64,000 nt of DNA from Martelella sp. AD-3 (GTDB taxonomy: Bacteria; Pseudomonadota; Alphaproteobacteria; Rhizobiales; Rhizobiaceae). Position numbers and translations under genes: made by a program. Where the stretch lies: positions 4,055,001 to 4,119,000 of the forward strand of contig NZ_CP014275.1 in assembly GCF_001578105.1 (NCBI RefSeq), written 5' to 3'. Under the pieces are notes generated by a model, which was given only the letters and a program-made list of their open reading frames with translations, did not search any database and was not told the origin of the DNA. Of the stretch, positions 35,587 through 43,910 are shown piece by piece (position 1 is the stretch's first letter; each line of letters starts with the position of its first letter).

Positions 35587-37668
35587 TCAGCCCGCCATTC
35601 CTGCGAGCGTTTCGGCAGCAAGCGGCCAGGTCTTTGCAACCATGGTCAAGACGTCATATTGCGCGACGACCTCGTCCTTCTGGTTGGTGACGCGGCAGTC
35701 CCAGCGCACCTCGCCATGGCCGGCATTCTCGCGCGGATTGATCGCCTTGCAGGTCAGTCGAACTTTAAGCGTATCGCCGAAATAGACCGGAGTCAGGAAA
35801 CGCAGATTGTCGACGCCGTAATTGGCAAGAACCGGGCCCGGATCGGGATCGACGAACAGGCCGGCCGCGAACGAGGCGATCAGATAGCCATGGGCCACCC
35901 GGTCCTCGAAGAAGGGATTGGCCTTCGCCGCATCGCTGTCCATGTGGGCGTAGAAAGTGTCGCCGGTGAACGCGGCAAAATGCTCGACATCCTCGCGCGT
36001 TATCGTGCGGGTCTCGGTCACGATCTGATCGCCGATCTTCAGCTCTTCCAGCGACTTGCGGAAGGGATGTTTGCCGCTCCGGCTTTCCGCGCCATCGACC
36101 CATTCGCCGGTGATCGCCGTCAGCATGTCGGGCGTGCCCTGCACGGCGGTGCGCTGCATGAAGTGCTTCACCCCGCGCATGCCGCCCATTTCCTCGCCGC
36201 CACCGGCGCGGCCCGGGCCGCCATGGACGAGCGGCGCGAGCGGCGAGCCATGACCGGTGGAACTCTTCGCCGAGCCGCGATTGCCGATCATGACGCGGCC
36301 GTGATGGGCGGCAAGGCCGGTGACAATCTCGGCGGCTATCGCGCCGTCATTGGTAAACAGCGAGGAGACCAGCGAGCCCTTGCCGCGCTCGGCAAGCGCC
36401 ACCGCTTCTTCGGCCTCATCATAGGCCATGACGGTCGCGACCGGCCCGAAGGCTTCAACATCGTGCACGGCCTTTGCCTCGAACGGATTGGCACAGCGGA
36501 GAAGCACAGGGCTCATGAAAGCGCCCTTTTCCGCATCGCCCGAAACCAGCGTCACTTTTTCGGGGTCGCCATGGACGATTTCGCCATCTCCGAGAAGGGC
36601 CGCGATCTTCTCGCGCACGCCGTCACGATCCGACAGCGAGACCAGCGCGCCCATGCGGGCATTCTCATCGTCCGGCAGGCCGATCGCCGTCCTGGCAAGC
36701 CGCGCGGACAGCGCCTCGACCACCGCCTGCTCATGAGCGCGCGGCACGATGATACGGCGGATGGCGGTGCATTTCTGCCCGGCCTTGGACGTCATCTCAT
36801 TGGCCGCCTCGCGGATGAAGAGATCGAATTCCGGCGTGCCCGGTCCGGCATCGGCCCCGAGGATCGCGGCGTTCAGACTGTCGGCCTCCATGTTGAAGCG
36901 CACGGCGTTTTCGACGATCGCCTTTCCGGTCTTCAGCTTGCGACCCGTCGTCGCCGATCCGGTGAAGGTGACGACGTCCTGGCCGGTGACATGATCCAGC
37001 ATGTCGCCCGCGCCGCCGCAGACAAGCTGCAGCGCGCCATCCGGCAGAAGCCCGGTCTCGATGATGGCGCGGGTGACAAGCTCGGTCAGATAGGCCGTCT
37101 GCGAGGCAGGCTTGACGAGGCACGGCATGCCGGCAATCAGCGCCGGCGCGATCTTCTCCAGCATGCCCCATACGGGGAAGTTGAACGCGTTGATGTGGAT
37201 CGCGACGCCCTTCATCGGCGTCAGGATATGGCGGCCGGCAAAGCTGCCATCCTTCGACAACGGCTCGACATCGCCCTCGCTCAACACTTTCGCGTTCGGC
37301 AGTTCGCGCCTTGCCTTGGAGGCGAAGGTCAAAAGCGTGCCGATGCCGCCCTCGATATCCACCCAGCCATCGCGCCGCGTGGCGCCGGTCCAGGTGTTCT
37401 CGACGTAGAATTCCTGCCTGCGCTCCATCAGCGCCGTGCCGATCGCCTTCAGCATCAGCGCGCGCTCGTGGATGGTCATCGCCCGCAGCGCGCTTCCGCC
37501 CTTTTCGCGGCCATAGGCAAGCGCATCGGCGAAGTTAAGTCCGTCCGAGCCGATGAGCGCAATGGTTTTTCCGGTAGCGGCATGGGCAAGCGGTTTTCCC
37601 GCCCCCGAGCCCGTCTGCCAGGCGCCGAGCACATAGCTCTCAAGGCGGCGTGCGGCCGTCTCAGTCAT
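35587..37668 (-). CDS. paaZ: PaaZ: oxepin-CoA hydrolase / 3-oxo-5,6-dehydrosuberyl-CoA semialdehyde dehydrogenase
   Basis: A 693-residue bifunctional ring-opening enzyme. The aldehyde dehydrogenase half (1-520) has NAFNFP, E261 in the FNMEADS segment and nucleophile C300 in GQKCTA; the C-terminal MaoC-like hydratase half (about 540-690) has D570 and H575 in FAAFTGDTFYAHMD. It hydrolyses oxepin-CoA and oxidises the resulting aldehyde before it can cyclise to a dead-end product. I chose the ATG at 37668 (AAGGATATCCCC before it); an upstream in-frame ATG adds 25 unlikely residues. Confidence 0.95.
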   Translation of the reverse strand: MTETAARRLESYVLGAWQTGSGAGKPLAHAATGKTIALIGSDGLNFADALAYGREKGGSALRAMTIHERALMLKAIGTALMERRQEFYVENTWTGATRRDGWVDIEGGIGTLLTFASKARRELPNAKVLSEGDVEPLSKDGSFAGRHILTPMKGVAIHINAFNFPVWGMLEKIAPALIAGMPCLVKPASQTAYLTELVTRAIIETGLLPDGALQLVCGGAGDMLDHVTGQDVVTFTGSATTGRKLKTGKAIVENAVRFNMEADSLNAAILGADAGPGTPEFDLFIREAANEMTSKAGQKCTAIRRIIVPRAHEQAVVEALSARLARTAIGLPDDENARMGALVSLSDRDGVREKIAALLGDGEIVHGDPEKVTLVSGDAEKGAFMSPVLLRCANPFEAKAVHDVEAFGPVATVMAYDEAEEAVALAERGKGSLVSSLFTNDGAIAAEIVTGLAAHHGRVMIGNRGSAKSSTGHGSPLAPLVHGGPGRAGGGEEMGGMRGVKHFMQRTAVQGTPDMLTAITGEWVDGAESRSGKHPFRKSLEELKIGDQIVTETRTITREDVEHFAAFTGDTFYAHMDSDAAKANPFFEDRVAHGYLIASFAAGLFVDPDPGPVLANYGVDNLRFLTPVYFGDTLKVRLTCKAINPRENAGHGEVRWDCRVTNQKDEVVAQYDVLTMVAKTWPLAAETLAGMAG

Positions 37669-37743
37669 GGGGATATCCTTCCTCGTCGGTCCTGCCGTCC
37701 GTCTGACCGGCGACAGGACCTCAAATGTTGAGAGATGCGACAA

Positions 37744-38514
37744 TCAGGCCGCAACCGGCGTCTTCAGCCCGCAGTCTTCGAGCACGCTTTCGGCATCCGC
37801 CCGCCAGCGGTTCCTCAGCGCCTCGTTTTCACTATGGCGCAGACCGAAGCGCGAAAGCCGGGCGAAGCGTTCGGAGACTGCCGGACCGAAGGTTTCGGCA
37901 ACGCGGGGATGCCAATAGGCAACGGCCGCCTCTGCTGCGCTGCGGCCTTCTTCGGTGGCGACAAGCTTGCGCAATCCCTCGAGTCCAAGCTCCATATGCC
38001 GCTTCTCGCGCGGCAGGACAGAGCGGATCACCTCGGCATAGGGCGTGTAGGAGGCGTGGGTCATTTCCTCGAGCTGGATGACGGTGGCAAGCCCCATCAG
38101 CACGTTCATCACCACCGCGTCCGTCCAGTCCTCGAAGGGATAGTGGAAGACGGAAAGCCGCATGTCGCCGCCCATTCGGCGTGGGTCGACCACGGCATCG
38201 CGGGAAAGCCGCGCCGCCCAGCTATGCGCGCGATTGTAAAGCGCCGTATCGGTTCCGAAATCGCCCATCAGGGTGAGAACGCGCTCGGCATGGTCGGCCT
38301 TTTCCAGCACGATCCGGCTTGCGGCGATGCGTTCGGCAATACCGGGCGCCCAGTTGATGGCGGCGGCAAAACCGGCCGAACCGGCAAGCTCGCTGTCGAC
38401 GAAGGAGGACATCATCCGCATCAGTTCCGCGCGGTAGAGCGGTGGGGCGTTATCGGGCGAGGAAAGCTTGCCGCCTTCGGCCAGATAATCGGCAATCGAC
38501 ATGTCACTCGTCAT
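37744..38514 (-). CDS. Additional PaaA/PaaC-like (PF05138) protein in the paa operon
   Basis: A 256-residue helical, ferritin-like protein related to the monooxygenase subunits PaaA and PaaC but distinct from both. It has one ExxH-type motif in LPREKRHMELGLEGL, whereas the other site reads EKADHAER around residues 71-78, with Lys at the position of the expected Glu, so a complete diiron centre is doubtful. Its ATG overlaps the paaE stop, implying coupling. It may be a structural or accessory subunit of the epoxidase. Named paralogues of this kind are seen in rhizobial paa loci, but the role is unknown to me. Confidence 0.75.
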   Translation of the reverse strand: MTSDMSIADYLAEGGKLSSPDNAPPLYRAELMRMMSSFVDSELAGSAGFAAAINWAPGIAERIAASRIVLEKADHAERVLTLMGDFGTDTALYNRAHSWAARLSRDAVVDPRRMGGDMRLSVFHYPFEDWTDAVVMNVLMGLATVIQLEEMTHASYTPYAEVIRSVLPREKRHMELGLEGLRKLVATEEGRSAAEAAVAYWHPRVAETFGPAVSERFARLSRFGLRHSENEALRNRWRADAESVLEDCGLKTPVAA

Positions 38515-39580
38515 AGCTGATCACCACCTTTTCCGAGAGCGGCAGGCACTGGCAGGAGAGCACGTAGCCGGCCCGCACCTCATAATCTTCCAGCGCGTGA
38601 TTGCTGATCATCTCGACTTCGCCCTCGACCACCTTCGCCCGGCAGGTCGAGCAGATGCCGCCCTTGCAGGAATAGGGCGCGTCGATATCGTGGGCGAGCG
38701 CGGCGTCGAGCACCGCCGTGCCATCACGCTGCATGGTAAAGGAGCGCGTGGTGCCGTCGAGCGTAAGGTGAATTTCCACGCTCTCGCCGGCGGTCGCTAG
38801 AGTTTTGGAAACCACTTTCTGCTTCGCGCGACCGGGCTGGGAGGAGGCGAACAGTTCGAACTTGATTTGCTCGTCCTTCATGCCGTGCTTTTTCAGCGAT
38901 GCCGCGATGGTCAGCATCATCGGCTCCGGCCCGCAGATGAAGGCGGTGTCGACGGCGGGAAGATCGATCCACAAATTGAAGAAGGCTTCGAGTTTTTCCG
39001 CATCAATACGGCCGGTGAAGAGGTCGATCTCCTGGCTGTCGCTCTCCAGAACATGGATGACGGAAAGCCGGCCGAGATAGGTGTTCTTCAGGTCTTCCAG
39101 CTCCTCGCGGAACATGATCGACTTGATCTGACGGTTGGCATAGACCAGCGTGAAGCGCGATTGCGGCTCGCGCGCCAACACCGTCTTGACGATGGAGAGC
39201 AGCGGCGTGATGCCGGAACCACCGGCAAAGCCGAGATAGTCCTTGCTCACATTGGCATCGAGCGGGGTGAAGAACTTGCCCATGGGCGGCATCGCCTCGA
39301 TGACGTCGCCCGGCTTTAATTGCTCATTCGCGAAGGTGGAAAAGGCGCCGCCCTCCACGCGCTTGACGCCGACCTTGAGGCAGCCCTCGTCGAGACCCGC
39401 GCAGATCGAGTAGGACCGGCGCACCTCCTCGCCGTCAAAGAGGCGACGGAAGGTCAGATACTGACCCTGGGTAAAGCCGAAGGCGCCCGCATCCTCGTCG
39501 CGGGGCTTCAGCGTGAGCACCACCGCATCGCTCGTTTCGCGGCGGACATCAGTCACTTCCAGCGGATGAAACCGTGCCAT
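38504..39580 (-). CDS. paaE: Phenylacetyl-CoA 1,2-epoxidase reductase subunit PaaE
   Basis: A 358-residue flavo-iron-sulfur reductase feeding electrons from NADPH to the PaaA diiron centre. The FAD-binding RSYSICAG is near residue 55, NAD(P) binding GGSGITPLLSI follows near 115, and a C-terminal plant-type [2Fe-2S] domain has CKGGICSTC plus the distant Cys in LSCQC. The ATG at 39580 has GAGGAGTGATC before it. It follows paaD by 14 bases. Confidence 0.95.
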   Translation of the reverse strand: MARFHPLEVTDVRRETSDAVVLTLKPRDEDAGAFGFTQGQYLTFRRLFDGEEVRRSYSICAGLDEGCLKVGVKRVEGGAFSTFANEQLKPGDVIEAMPPMGKFFTPLDANVSKDYLGFAGGSGITPLLSIVKTVLAREPQSRFTLVYANRQIKSIMFREELEDLKNTYLGRLSVIHVLESDSQEIDLFTGRIDAEKLEAFFNLWIDLPAVDTAFICGPEPMMLTIAASLKKHGMKDEQIKFELFASSQPGRAKQKVVSKTLATAGESVEIHLTLDGTTRSFTMQRDGTAVLDAALAHDIDAPYSCKGGICSTCRAKVVEGEVEMISNHALEDYEVRAGYVLSCQCLPLSEKVVISYDE

Positions 39581-39594
39581 CTGATCACTCCTCC

Positions 39595-40128
39595 TCAGAT
39601 ACACTTGAAATAATCGAACGGCTCCAGACAATCCTTGCAGCGATAGGACGCCTTGCAGGGGGTCGAGCCGAACTGGGAAACGCGTTCCGTATTGCCCGAG
39701 CCGCAGCGCGGACAGGCAATGACGAGATTTGAGCGGCCGGAAAGCCTCGCCGCGCGGGCGACAAGCCGGCCATCGGCGGCCGTGCCGTCGATCGGCGGCG
39801 CGATGCCGTATTCGCGCAGCTTTTCCCGCGCTTCCGCCGACAGGAGATCTGTGGTCCAGGGCGGGGAAAGCTGCTGCTCGATCCGGAAGTTTTCGACGCC
39901 CTTCTCCAGAAGCTTGGCCTCGATCTCCAGATTGATCAGCGACACGGCCGGGCAGCCGGAATAGGTGGGCGTGACGGTGACGACCAGTGTGTCGCCGTCA
40001 TGGCCGACCTTGCGCACGATGCCGAGCTCGGTGATCGAGATCACCGGGATTTCGGGATCGGGCACTTCGGAAAGCCAGGCCATCACCTCTTCCGGCGAGG
40101 GCAGGACGGCGGTTGCAGCGCTCACCAT
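39595..40128 (-). CDS. paaD: Phenylacetyl-CoA epoxidase assembly factor PaaD
   Basis: A 177-residue protein with an N-terminal MIP18/DUF59 domain (VPDPEIPVISITELGIVR, TPTYSGCPAVSLI) of the Fe-S/iron-carrier type and a C-terminal four-cysteine zinc ribbon (CPRCGS ... CKDC ... FKC). It is needed for maturation of the diiron epoxidase. The start at 40128 overlaps the end of paaC by 7 bases. Confidence 0.93.
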   Translation of the reverse strand: MVSAATAVLPSPEEVMAWLSEVPDPEIPVISITELGIVRKVGHDGDTLVVTVTPTYSGCPAVSLINLEIEAKLLEKGVENFRIEQQLSPPWTTDLLSAEAREKLREYGIAPPIDGTAADGRLVARAARLSGRSNLVIACPRCGSGNTERVSQFGSTPCKASYRCKDCLEPFDYFKCI

Positions 40129-40958
40129 TCCGCTCCCGGATAGGCGCGCTGCAGGAATTGCAGCTCGGCCAGGATGAAGCCCAGATGCTCCGTATGCCGC
40201 CCGGTTCTGCCGCCGGTATGGGCATAGCCGTCCTCCGGCTTCTTCAGCGTCGCTTCGGAGAAGACGGAAGCGAGCGTGCGGTCCCATTCGGCCTTGAGCG
40301 CATCAGGCGCCGGCGCAATGCCGGCCTCCGCCACCTGCCGGTCAACGTCATCGGTGATGAACATCTCGCCGGTATAGGGCCAGAGATAGTCGAGCGCGTC
40401 CTGCATGCGCCGGTGGCTTTCCTCGGTGCCATCGCCAAGGCGGATCACCAGATCGGCGGAACGCTCGAAATGATAGGCCGCTTCCTTGACTGCCTTGGCC
40501 GCAATCTCGGCCACGCGCGGGCTTTTCGATCCTGTCAGCTGCTTCAGCAGGGCAAAATGCCAGGCATCGAACAGGAACTGGCGCATCACGGTGACGCCCA
40601 TGTCGCCCTTCGGCAGTTCGGCGATCAACAGGTTGCGGAACTGCGCGGCATCGCGCAGGTAAGCGAGATTGTCGGCGCTGCGGCCCTCGCCTTCCACCTC
40701 TCCGGCAAGCCCCAGCCACATCTGCGTGTGGCCGATGAGATCGAGCGCGGTATTGGCAAAGGCGATGTCTTCCTCAAGCACGGGCGCATGGCCGCACCAT
40801 TCGGAAACCCGGTGACCCAGCACCAGCGTCGAATCGCCAAGGCGACAGAGCCATTCGAAGAAGGCCGGGCTGAGAGCCTCGTCGCCGACAAAAGGGTCGG
40901 GCGTCGTCGACACCGGCATCGGCGTGACATTGCCCGTATGCTGAGCGGTCGCCGTCAT
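40122..40958 (-). CDS. paaC: Phenylacetyl-CoA 1,2-epoxidase structural subunit PaaC
   Basis: A 278-residue helical, metal-free partner of PaaA. Family signatures include LSPAFFEWLCRLGDSTLVLGHRVSEWCGHAP, LANTALDLIGH-like ANTALDLIGHTQMWL and HTEHLGFILAELQFLQR at the C-terminus. The ATG at 40958 overlaps the paaB stop (TGATG); a GTG one codon earlier is an alternative. Confidence 0.95.
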   Translation of the reverse strand: MTATAQHTGNVTPMPVSTTPDPFVGDEALSPAFFEWLCRLGDSTLVLGHRVSEWCGHAPVLEEDIAFANTALDLIGHTQMWLGLAGEVEGEGRSADNLAYLRDAAQFRNLLIAELPKGDMGVTVMRQFLFDAWHFALLKQLTGSKSPRVAEIAAKAVKEAAYHFERSADLVIRLGDGTEESHRRMQDALDYLWPYTGEMFITDDVDRQVAEAGIAPAPDALKAEWDRTLASVFSEATLKKPEDGYAHTGGRTGRHTEHLGFILAELQFLQRAYPGAEW

Positions 40959-41242
40959 CACATATGCCCCACTTCTTCCGGGATGTCGAAGAAGGTCGGA
41001 TGACGATAGGCCTTGCTTTCGGCGGGGTCGAAGAGCGGCCCCTTTTCCGACGGCGAGGATGCAGTGATATCATTCGACTTTACCACCCAGATCGACACGC
41101 CTTCCTTGCGGCGGGTGTAGACGTCGCGGGCGTGGCGGATCGCCATTTCCGCATCGGGCGCGTGCAGGCTGCCGACATGGCGGTGGTTCAGACCGTGCTG
41201 ACCCCGGATGAAGACTTCGTAGAGCGGCCATTCCTTGGACAT
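40958..41242 (-). CDS. paaB: Phenylacetyl-CoA 1,2-epoxidase subunit PaaB
   Basis: A 94-residue small subunit thought to bridge the PaaAC core with PaaE. It starts MSKEWPLYEVFIRGQHGLNHRHVGSLHA and ends with the conserved YRHPTFFDIPEEVGHM, both diagnostic. The ATG at 41242 is preceded by GGGAGG. It overlaps the paaC start by one base. Confidence 0.96.
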   Translation of the reverse strand: MSKEWPLYEVFIRGQHGLNHRHVGSLHAPDAEMAIRHARDVYTRRKEGVSIWVVKSNDITASSPSEKGPLFDPAESKAYRHPTFFDIPEEVGHM

Positions 41243-41271
41243 GTTTTCCTCCCTTGAGAAACGCTGTGCGC

Positions 41272-42270
41272 TTATTCTGCGGCTGCGACCGGCGCCTTGG
41301 CGCGCCGCGCTTCCTTTTCGCCGTGGGCGGCGAGCCCGTCGCGGAACCATTCGCCGTCATCCCAGGCCTTGCGGCGGGCTTCGATGCGTTCGCGGTTGCA
41401 CGGGCCATTGCCCTTGATCACCTCGAAGAATTCCGACCAGTCCGGCTCGGAGAAGTCGTAGCCGCCCTTCTCCTCGTTCCAGGCAAGGTTCTCGTCCGGG
41501 ATCGACAGGCCGAGATATTTCGCCTGCGGCACCGTCTGGTCGACGAATTTCTGGCGCAACTCGTCATTGGTGTTGATCTTGATCTTCCACGCCATCGACT
41601 GGGCCGAATGGACGCTGTCCTTGTCGGAGGGTCCGAACATCATCAGCGAGGGATACCAGAAGCGGTTCAGCGCATCCTGCGCCATTTCCTTCTGCTCCGG
41701 CGTGCCGAAGGCCATCTTCATCATGATCGAATAGCCCTGGCGCTGGTGGAAGCTCTCTTCCTTGCAGATGCGGATCATCGCCCGCGAATAGGGTCCGAAA
41801 GAGGTGCGCTGCAGCGGCACCTGGTTCATGATCGCGGCCCCATCGACCAGCCAGCCGACCGCCCCCATGTCCGCCCAGTTGAGCGTCGGGTAGTTGAAGA
41901 TGGATGAATATTTCATCCGCCCGTCATGCAGCTTTTCCATCAGGTCGTCGCGCGAGACGCCAAGCGTTTCGGCGGCCGAATAGAGGTAAAGCCCGTGGCC
42001 GGCCTCGTCCTGGACTTTTGCCAGCAGGATCGCCTTGCGCTCCAGCGAGGGCGCGCGGGTGATCCAGTTGCCTTCCGGCAGCTGGCCGACGATTTCCGAA
42101 TGGGCGTGCTGGCCGATCTGGCGCACCAGCGTCTTGCGGTAGCCCTCGGGCATCCAATCCTTCGGCTCGATCTTCTCGCCGCGGTCGATGCGGTCCTGAA
42201 AGGCCTGTTCCTCCGGCGACATCTCTTCGCGGGATTTCATGCCTTCCGATTTCACCATCTGTGCGTACAT
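41272..42270 (-). CDS. paaA: Phenylacetyl-CoA 1,2-epoxidase catalytic subunit PaaA
   Basis: The 332-residue diiron oxygenase subunit that epoxidises the aromatic ring of phenylacetyl-CoA. Two ExxH motifs, [14 protein letters not shown] and [14 protein letters not shown], with Glu residues from neighbouring helices form the metal site, and the substrate-pocket segment [22 protein letters not shown] is normal. The ATG at 42270 has GGAGGCCTTGAGA upstream. It is 20 bases after the paaJ stop. Confidence 0.97.
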   Translation of the reverse strand: MYAQMVKSEGMKSREEMSPEEQAFQDRIDRGEKIEPKDWMPEGYRKTLVRQIGQHAHSEIVGQLPEGNWITRAPSLERKAILLAKVQDEAGHGLYLYSAAETLGVSRDDLMEKLHDGRMKYSSIFNYPTLNWADMGAVGWLVDGAAIMNQVPLQRTSFGPYSRAMIRICKEESFHQRQGYSIMMKMAFGTPEQKEMAQDALNRFWYPSLMMFGPSDKDSVHSAQSMAWKIKINTNDELRQKFVDQTVPQAKYLGLSIPDENLAWNEEKGGYDFSEPDWSEFFEVIKGNGPCNRERIEARRKAWDDGEWFRDGLAAHGEKEARRAKAPVAAAE

Positions 42271-42290
42271 GGCTCTCAAGGCCTCCTTGG

Positions 42291-43496
42291 TCAGATCCGT
42301 TCGATAATCATGGCGATGCCCTGGCCGACGCCGATGCACATGGTGCAAAGGGCGTAGCGTCCGCCAGTGCGGTGAAGCTGGTTTGCGGCCGTCAGCACCA
42401 GGCGGGCGCCGGACATGCCAAGCGGATGGCCGATGGCGATCGCGCCGCCATTGGCGTTCACATTGGCCGCGTCATCGGGAAGCCCGAGTTCACGCAACAC
42501 CGCAAGGCTTTGCGCGGCAAAGGCTTCGTTGAGCTCGATCACGTCCATGTCGGCAAGCGAAAGACCGGCAAGCTTCAGCACCTTGCGCGTGGCCGGAACA
42601 GGGCCGATGCCCATGACGCGCGGGGCTACGCCGGCGGCGGCCATGGCAACAATGCGCGCCCTCGGCGTCAGGCCGTTTGACGATGCAGCCTCTTCCGAAG
42701 CGATAAGCAGCCCGGCAGCACCGTCATTGACGCCGGACGCATTGCCGGCGGTAACGGAAAGCTCCGGCGCGTTGACGCCCTTCAGCTTGGCGAGAACGTC
42801 CGCCGTGGTACCGGGGCGCGGATGCTCGTCGGTATCGACGACAAGCGGATCACCCTTCTTCTGGGGAATGGTGACCGGCACGATCTCGTCGGCATAGATG
42901 CCCTGATCCTGCGCCGCCTTCCAGCGCGCCTGGCTCATGGCCGCGAACCGGTCCTGATCCTCGCGGGAGATGTTGTAGTCTGCGGCAACATTGTCGGCGG
43001 TCTCGGGCATGGAGTGGGTGCCGAACGCGCTGTGAAACTTCCTGTTCTTGAAGCGCCAGCCGATGGTGGTGTCGTAGATTTCGGCCTTGCGGGAAAAGGC
43101 CGTCTCGGCCTTGCCCATGACGAAGGGGGCGCGGCTCATGCTTTCCACGCCGCCGGCAATCATCAGGGAGCCATCGCCGGCGCGGATCGTGCGCGCGGCA
43201 AGGCCGATCGCATCCATGCCGGAACCGCAGAGCCGGTTGACCGTGGTGCCGGGAACTTCGACCGGCAGGCCGGAGAGAAGCACCGCCATGCGCGCCACAT
43301 TGCGATTGTCCTCACCCGCCTGGTTGGCGCAACCAAGAATGACATCATCGACGCTTTCCCAGTCGACCTTGCCGTTTCTCTCCTGCAATGCGGAAAGCGG
43401 AACGGCCGCCAGATCATCGGCGCGCACGGCAGACAGCGCGCCGCCATAGCGGCCCACAGGCGTGCGGATTCCATCGCAGATAAAGGCTTGCGCCAT
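42291..43496 (-). CDS. paaJ: 3-oxoadipyl-CoA thiolase (PaaJ/PcaF)
   Basis: A 401-residue thiolase that releases acetyl-CoA and succinyl-CoA at the end of the pathway. The nucleophile Cys lies in [17 protein letters not shown] (about residue 90), with the His in [16 protein letters not shown] and the second Cys in [10 protein letters not shown]. It could equally serve the beta-ketoadipate route (pcaF), but leads the paa operon here. The ATG at 43496 follows GGAGGAGC; the longer reading from 43532 is not supported. Confidence 0.93.
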   Translation of the reverse strand: MAQAFICDGIRTPVGRYGGALSAVRADDLAAVPLSALQERNGKVDWESVDDVILGCANQAGEDNRNVARMAVLLSGLPVEVPGTTVNRLCGSGMDAIGLAARTIRAGDGSLMIAGGVESMSRAPFVMGKAETAFSRKAEIYDTTIGWRFKNRKFHSAFGTHSMPETADNVAADYNISREDQDRFAAMSQARWKAAQDQGIYADEIVPVTIPQKKGDPLVVDTDEHPRPGTTADVLAKLKGVNAPELSVTAGNASGVNDGAAGLLIASEEAASSNGLTPRARIVAMAAAGVAPRVMGIGPVPATRKVLKLAGLSLADMDVIELNEAFAAQSLAVLRELGLPDDAANVNANGGAIAIGHPLGMSGARLVLTAANQLHRTGGRYALCTMCIGVGQGIAMIIERI

Positions 43497-43602
43497 GAAA
43501 TGCTCCTCCTTCGGCGGCAGTCGCCGCAGCAAAACCCTTGCCCGAATGTCGGCGGCTTGAGCCGCGTTCGCCGGACATCCGGCCGGGAACCCTCAATTCG
43601 CC

Positions 43603-43614
43603 GACCGATCGGTC
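43603..43614. promoter_or_regulatory. Perfect palindrome before the paa operon
   Basis: GACCGATCGGTC is a perfect 12-base palindrome 107 bases before paaJ. Half-sites of this ACCG..CGGT form are typical of TetR-family operators, but no such regulator lies beside it. Confidence 0.45.
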
Positions 43615-43629
43615 ACTTATATAGCGCAT

Positions 43630-43675
43630 AAAACATCACACAAAAAGACATTTGTTGTATTTGTCGTGATGTTTT
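43630..43675. promoter_or_regulatory. Widely spaced inverted repeat before the paa operon
   Basis: Perfect 10-base arms AAAACATCAC (43630-43639) and GTGATGTTTT (43666-43675) are separated by 26 AT-rich bases. The span (centre-to-centre 36 bases) suits a regulator dimer binding two turns apart or a DNA loop. Confidence 0.4.
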
Positions 43676-43820
43676 GTGTCGAACGGCGAATAAATGCCTG
43701 ATTCGCTTGCGTTTAAATTGGAGGCTTTCGGACCCGACGCGCCCTTGTCGCCAACTTCGCGAAACCGATCTGCGTCGGCCGGACAGCATGAACCGGCGCG
43801 CTGTCGGGGCGCGCCCTGCG

Positions 43821-43838
43821 ACCAAATAGCGCTTTGGT
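43821..43838. promoter_or_regulatory. Palindrome upstream of the iron-chelate ABC promoter
   Basis: ACCAAA and TTTGGT flank TAGCGC, 12 bases before the -35. Of nine pairs seven are complementary. Confidence 0.35.
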
Positions 43839-43849
43839 TGCATTAAAAC

Positions 43850-43877
43850 TTGACTGAAAAAATCACCTTAATATAAA
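43850..43877 (+). promoter_or_regulatory. Promoter of the iron-chelate-type ABC operon
   Basis: TTGACT (43850-43855), a 16-base spacer and TATAAA (43872-43877) lie 33 bases before the binding-protein ATG. It is among the best sigma-70-type promoters in the window. Confidence 0.7.
43851..43865. promoter_or_regulatory. RirA-type iron-responsive operator (TGA-N9-TCA)
   Basis: TGA (43851-43853), nine bases, TCA (43863-43865) match the IRO box of the rhizobial iron regulator RirA and overlap the -35 and spacer, where binding would repress under iron sufficiency. The motif is short, so chance cannot be excluded. Confidence 0.55.
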
Positions 43878-43910
43878 GTTCCTACCTGCCGTTTATCAAA
43901 GGAGCTCTTC

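Noticed and set aside
34972..37731. Very long open frame (919 codons) opposite paaY and paaZ
   Set aside because: Both sense genes are complete with catalytic residues; the antisense product has no motif and is an effect of codon bias.
43497..43910. Small genes in the paa/ABC divergent region
   Set aside because: Short frames exist (for example 43613-43843) but lack ribosome sites and overlap the palindromes and promoter.
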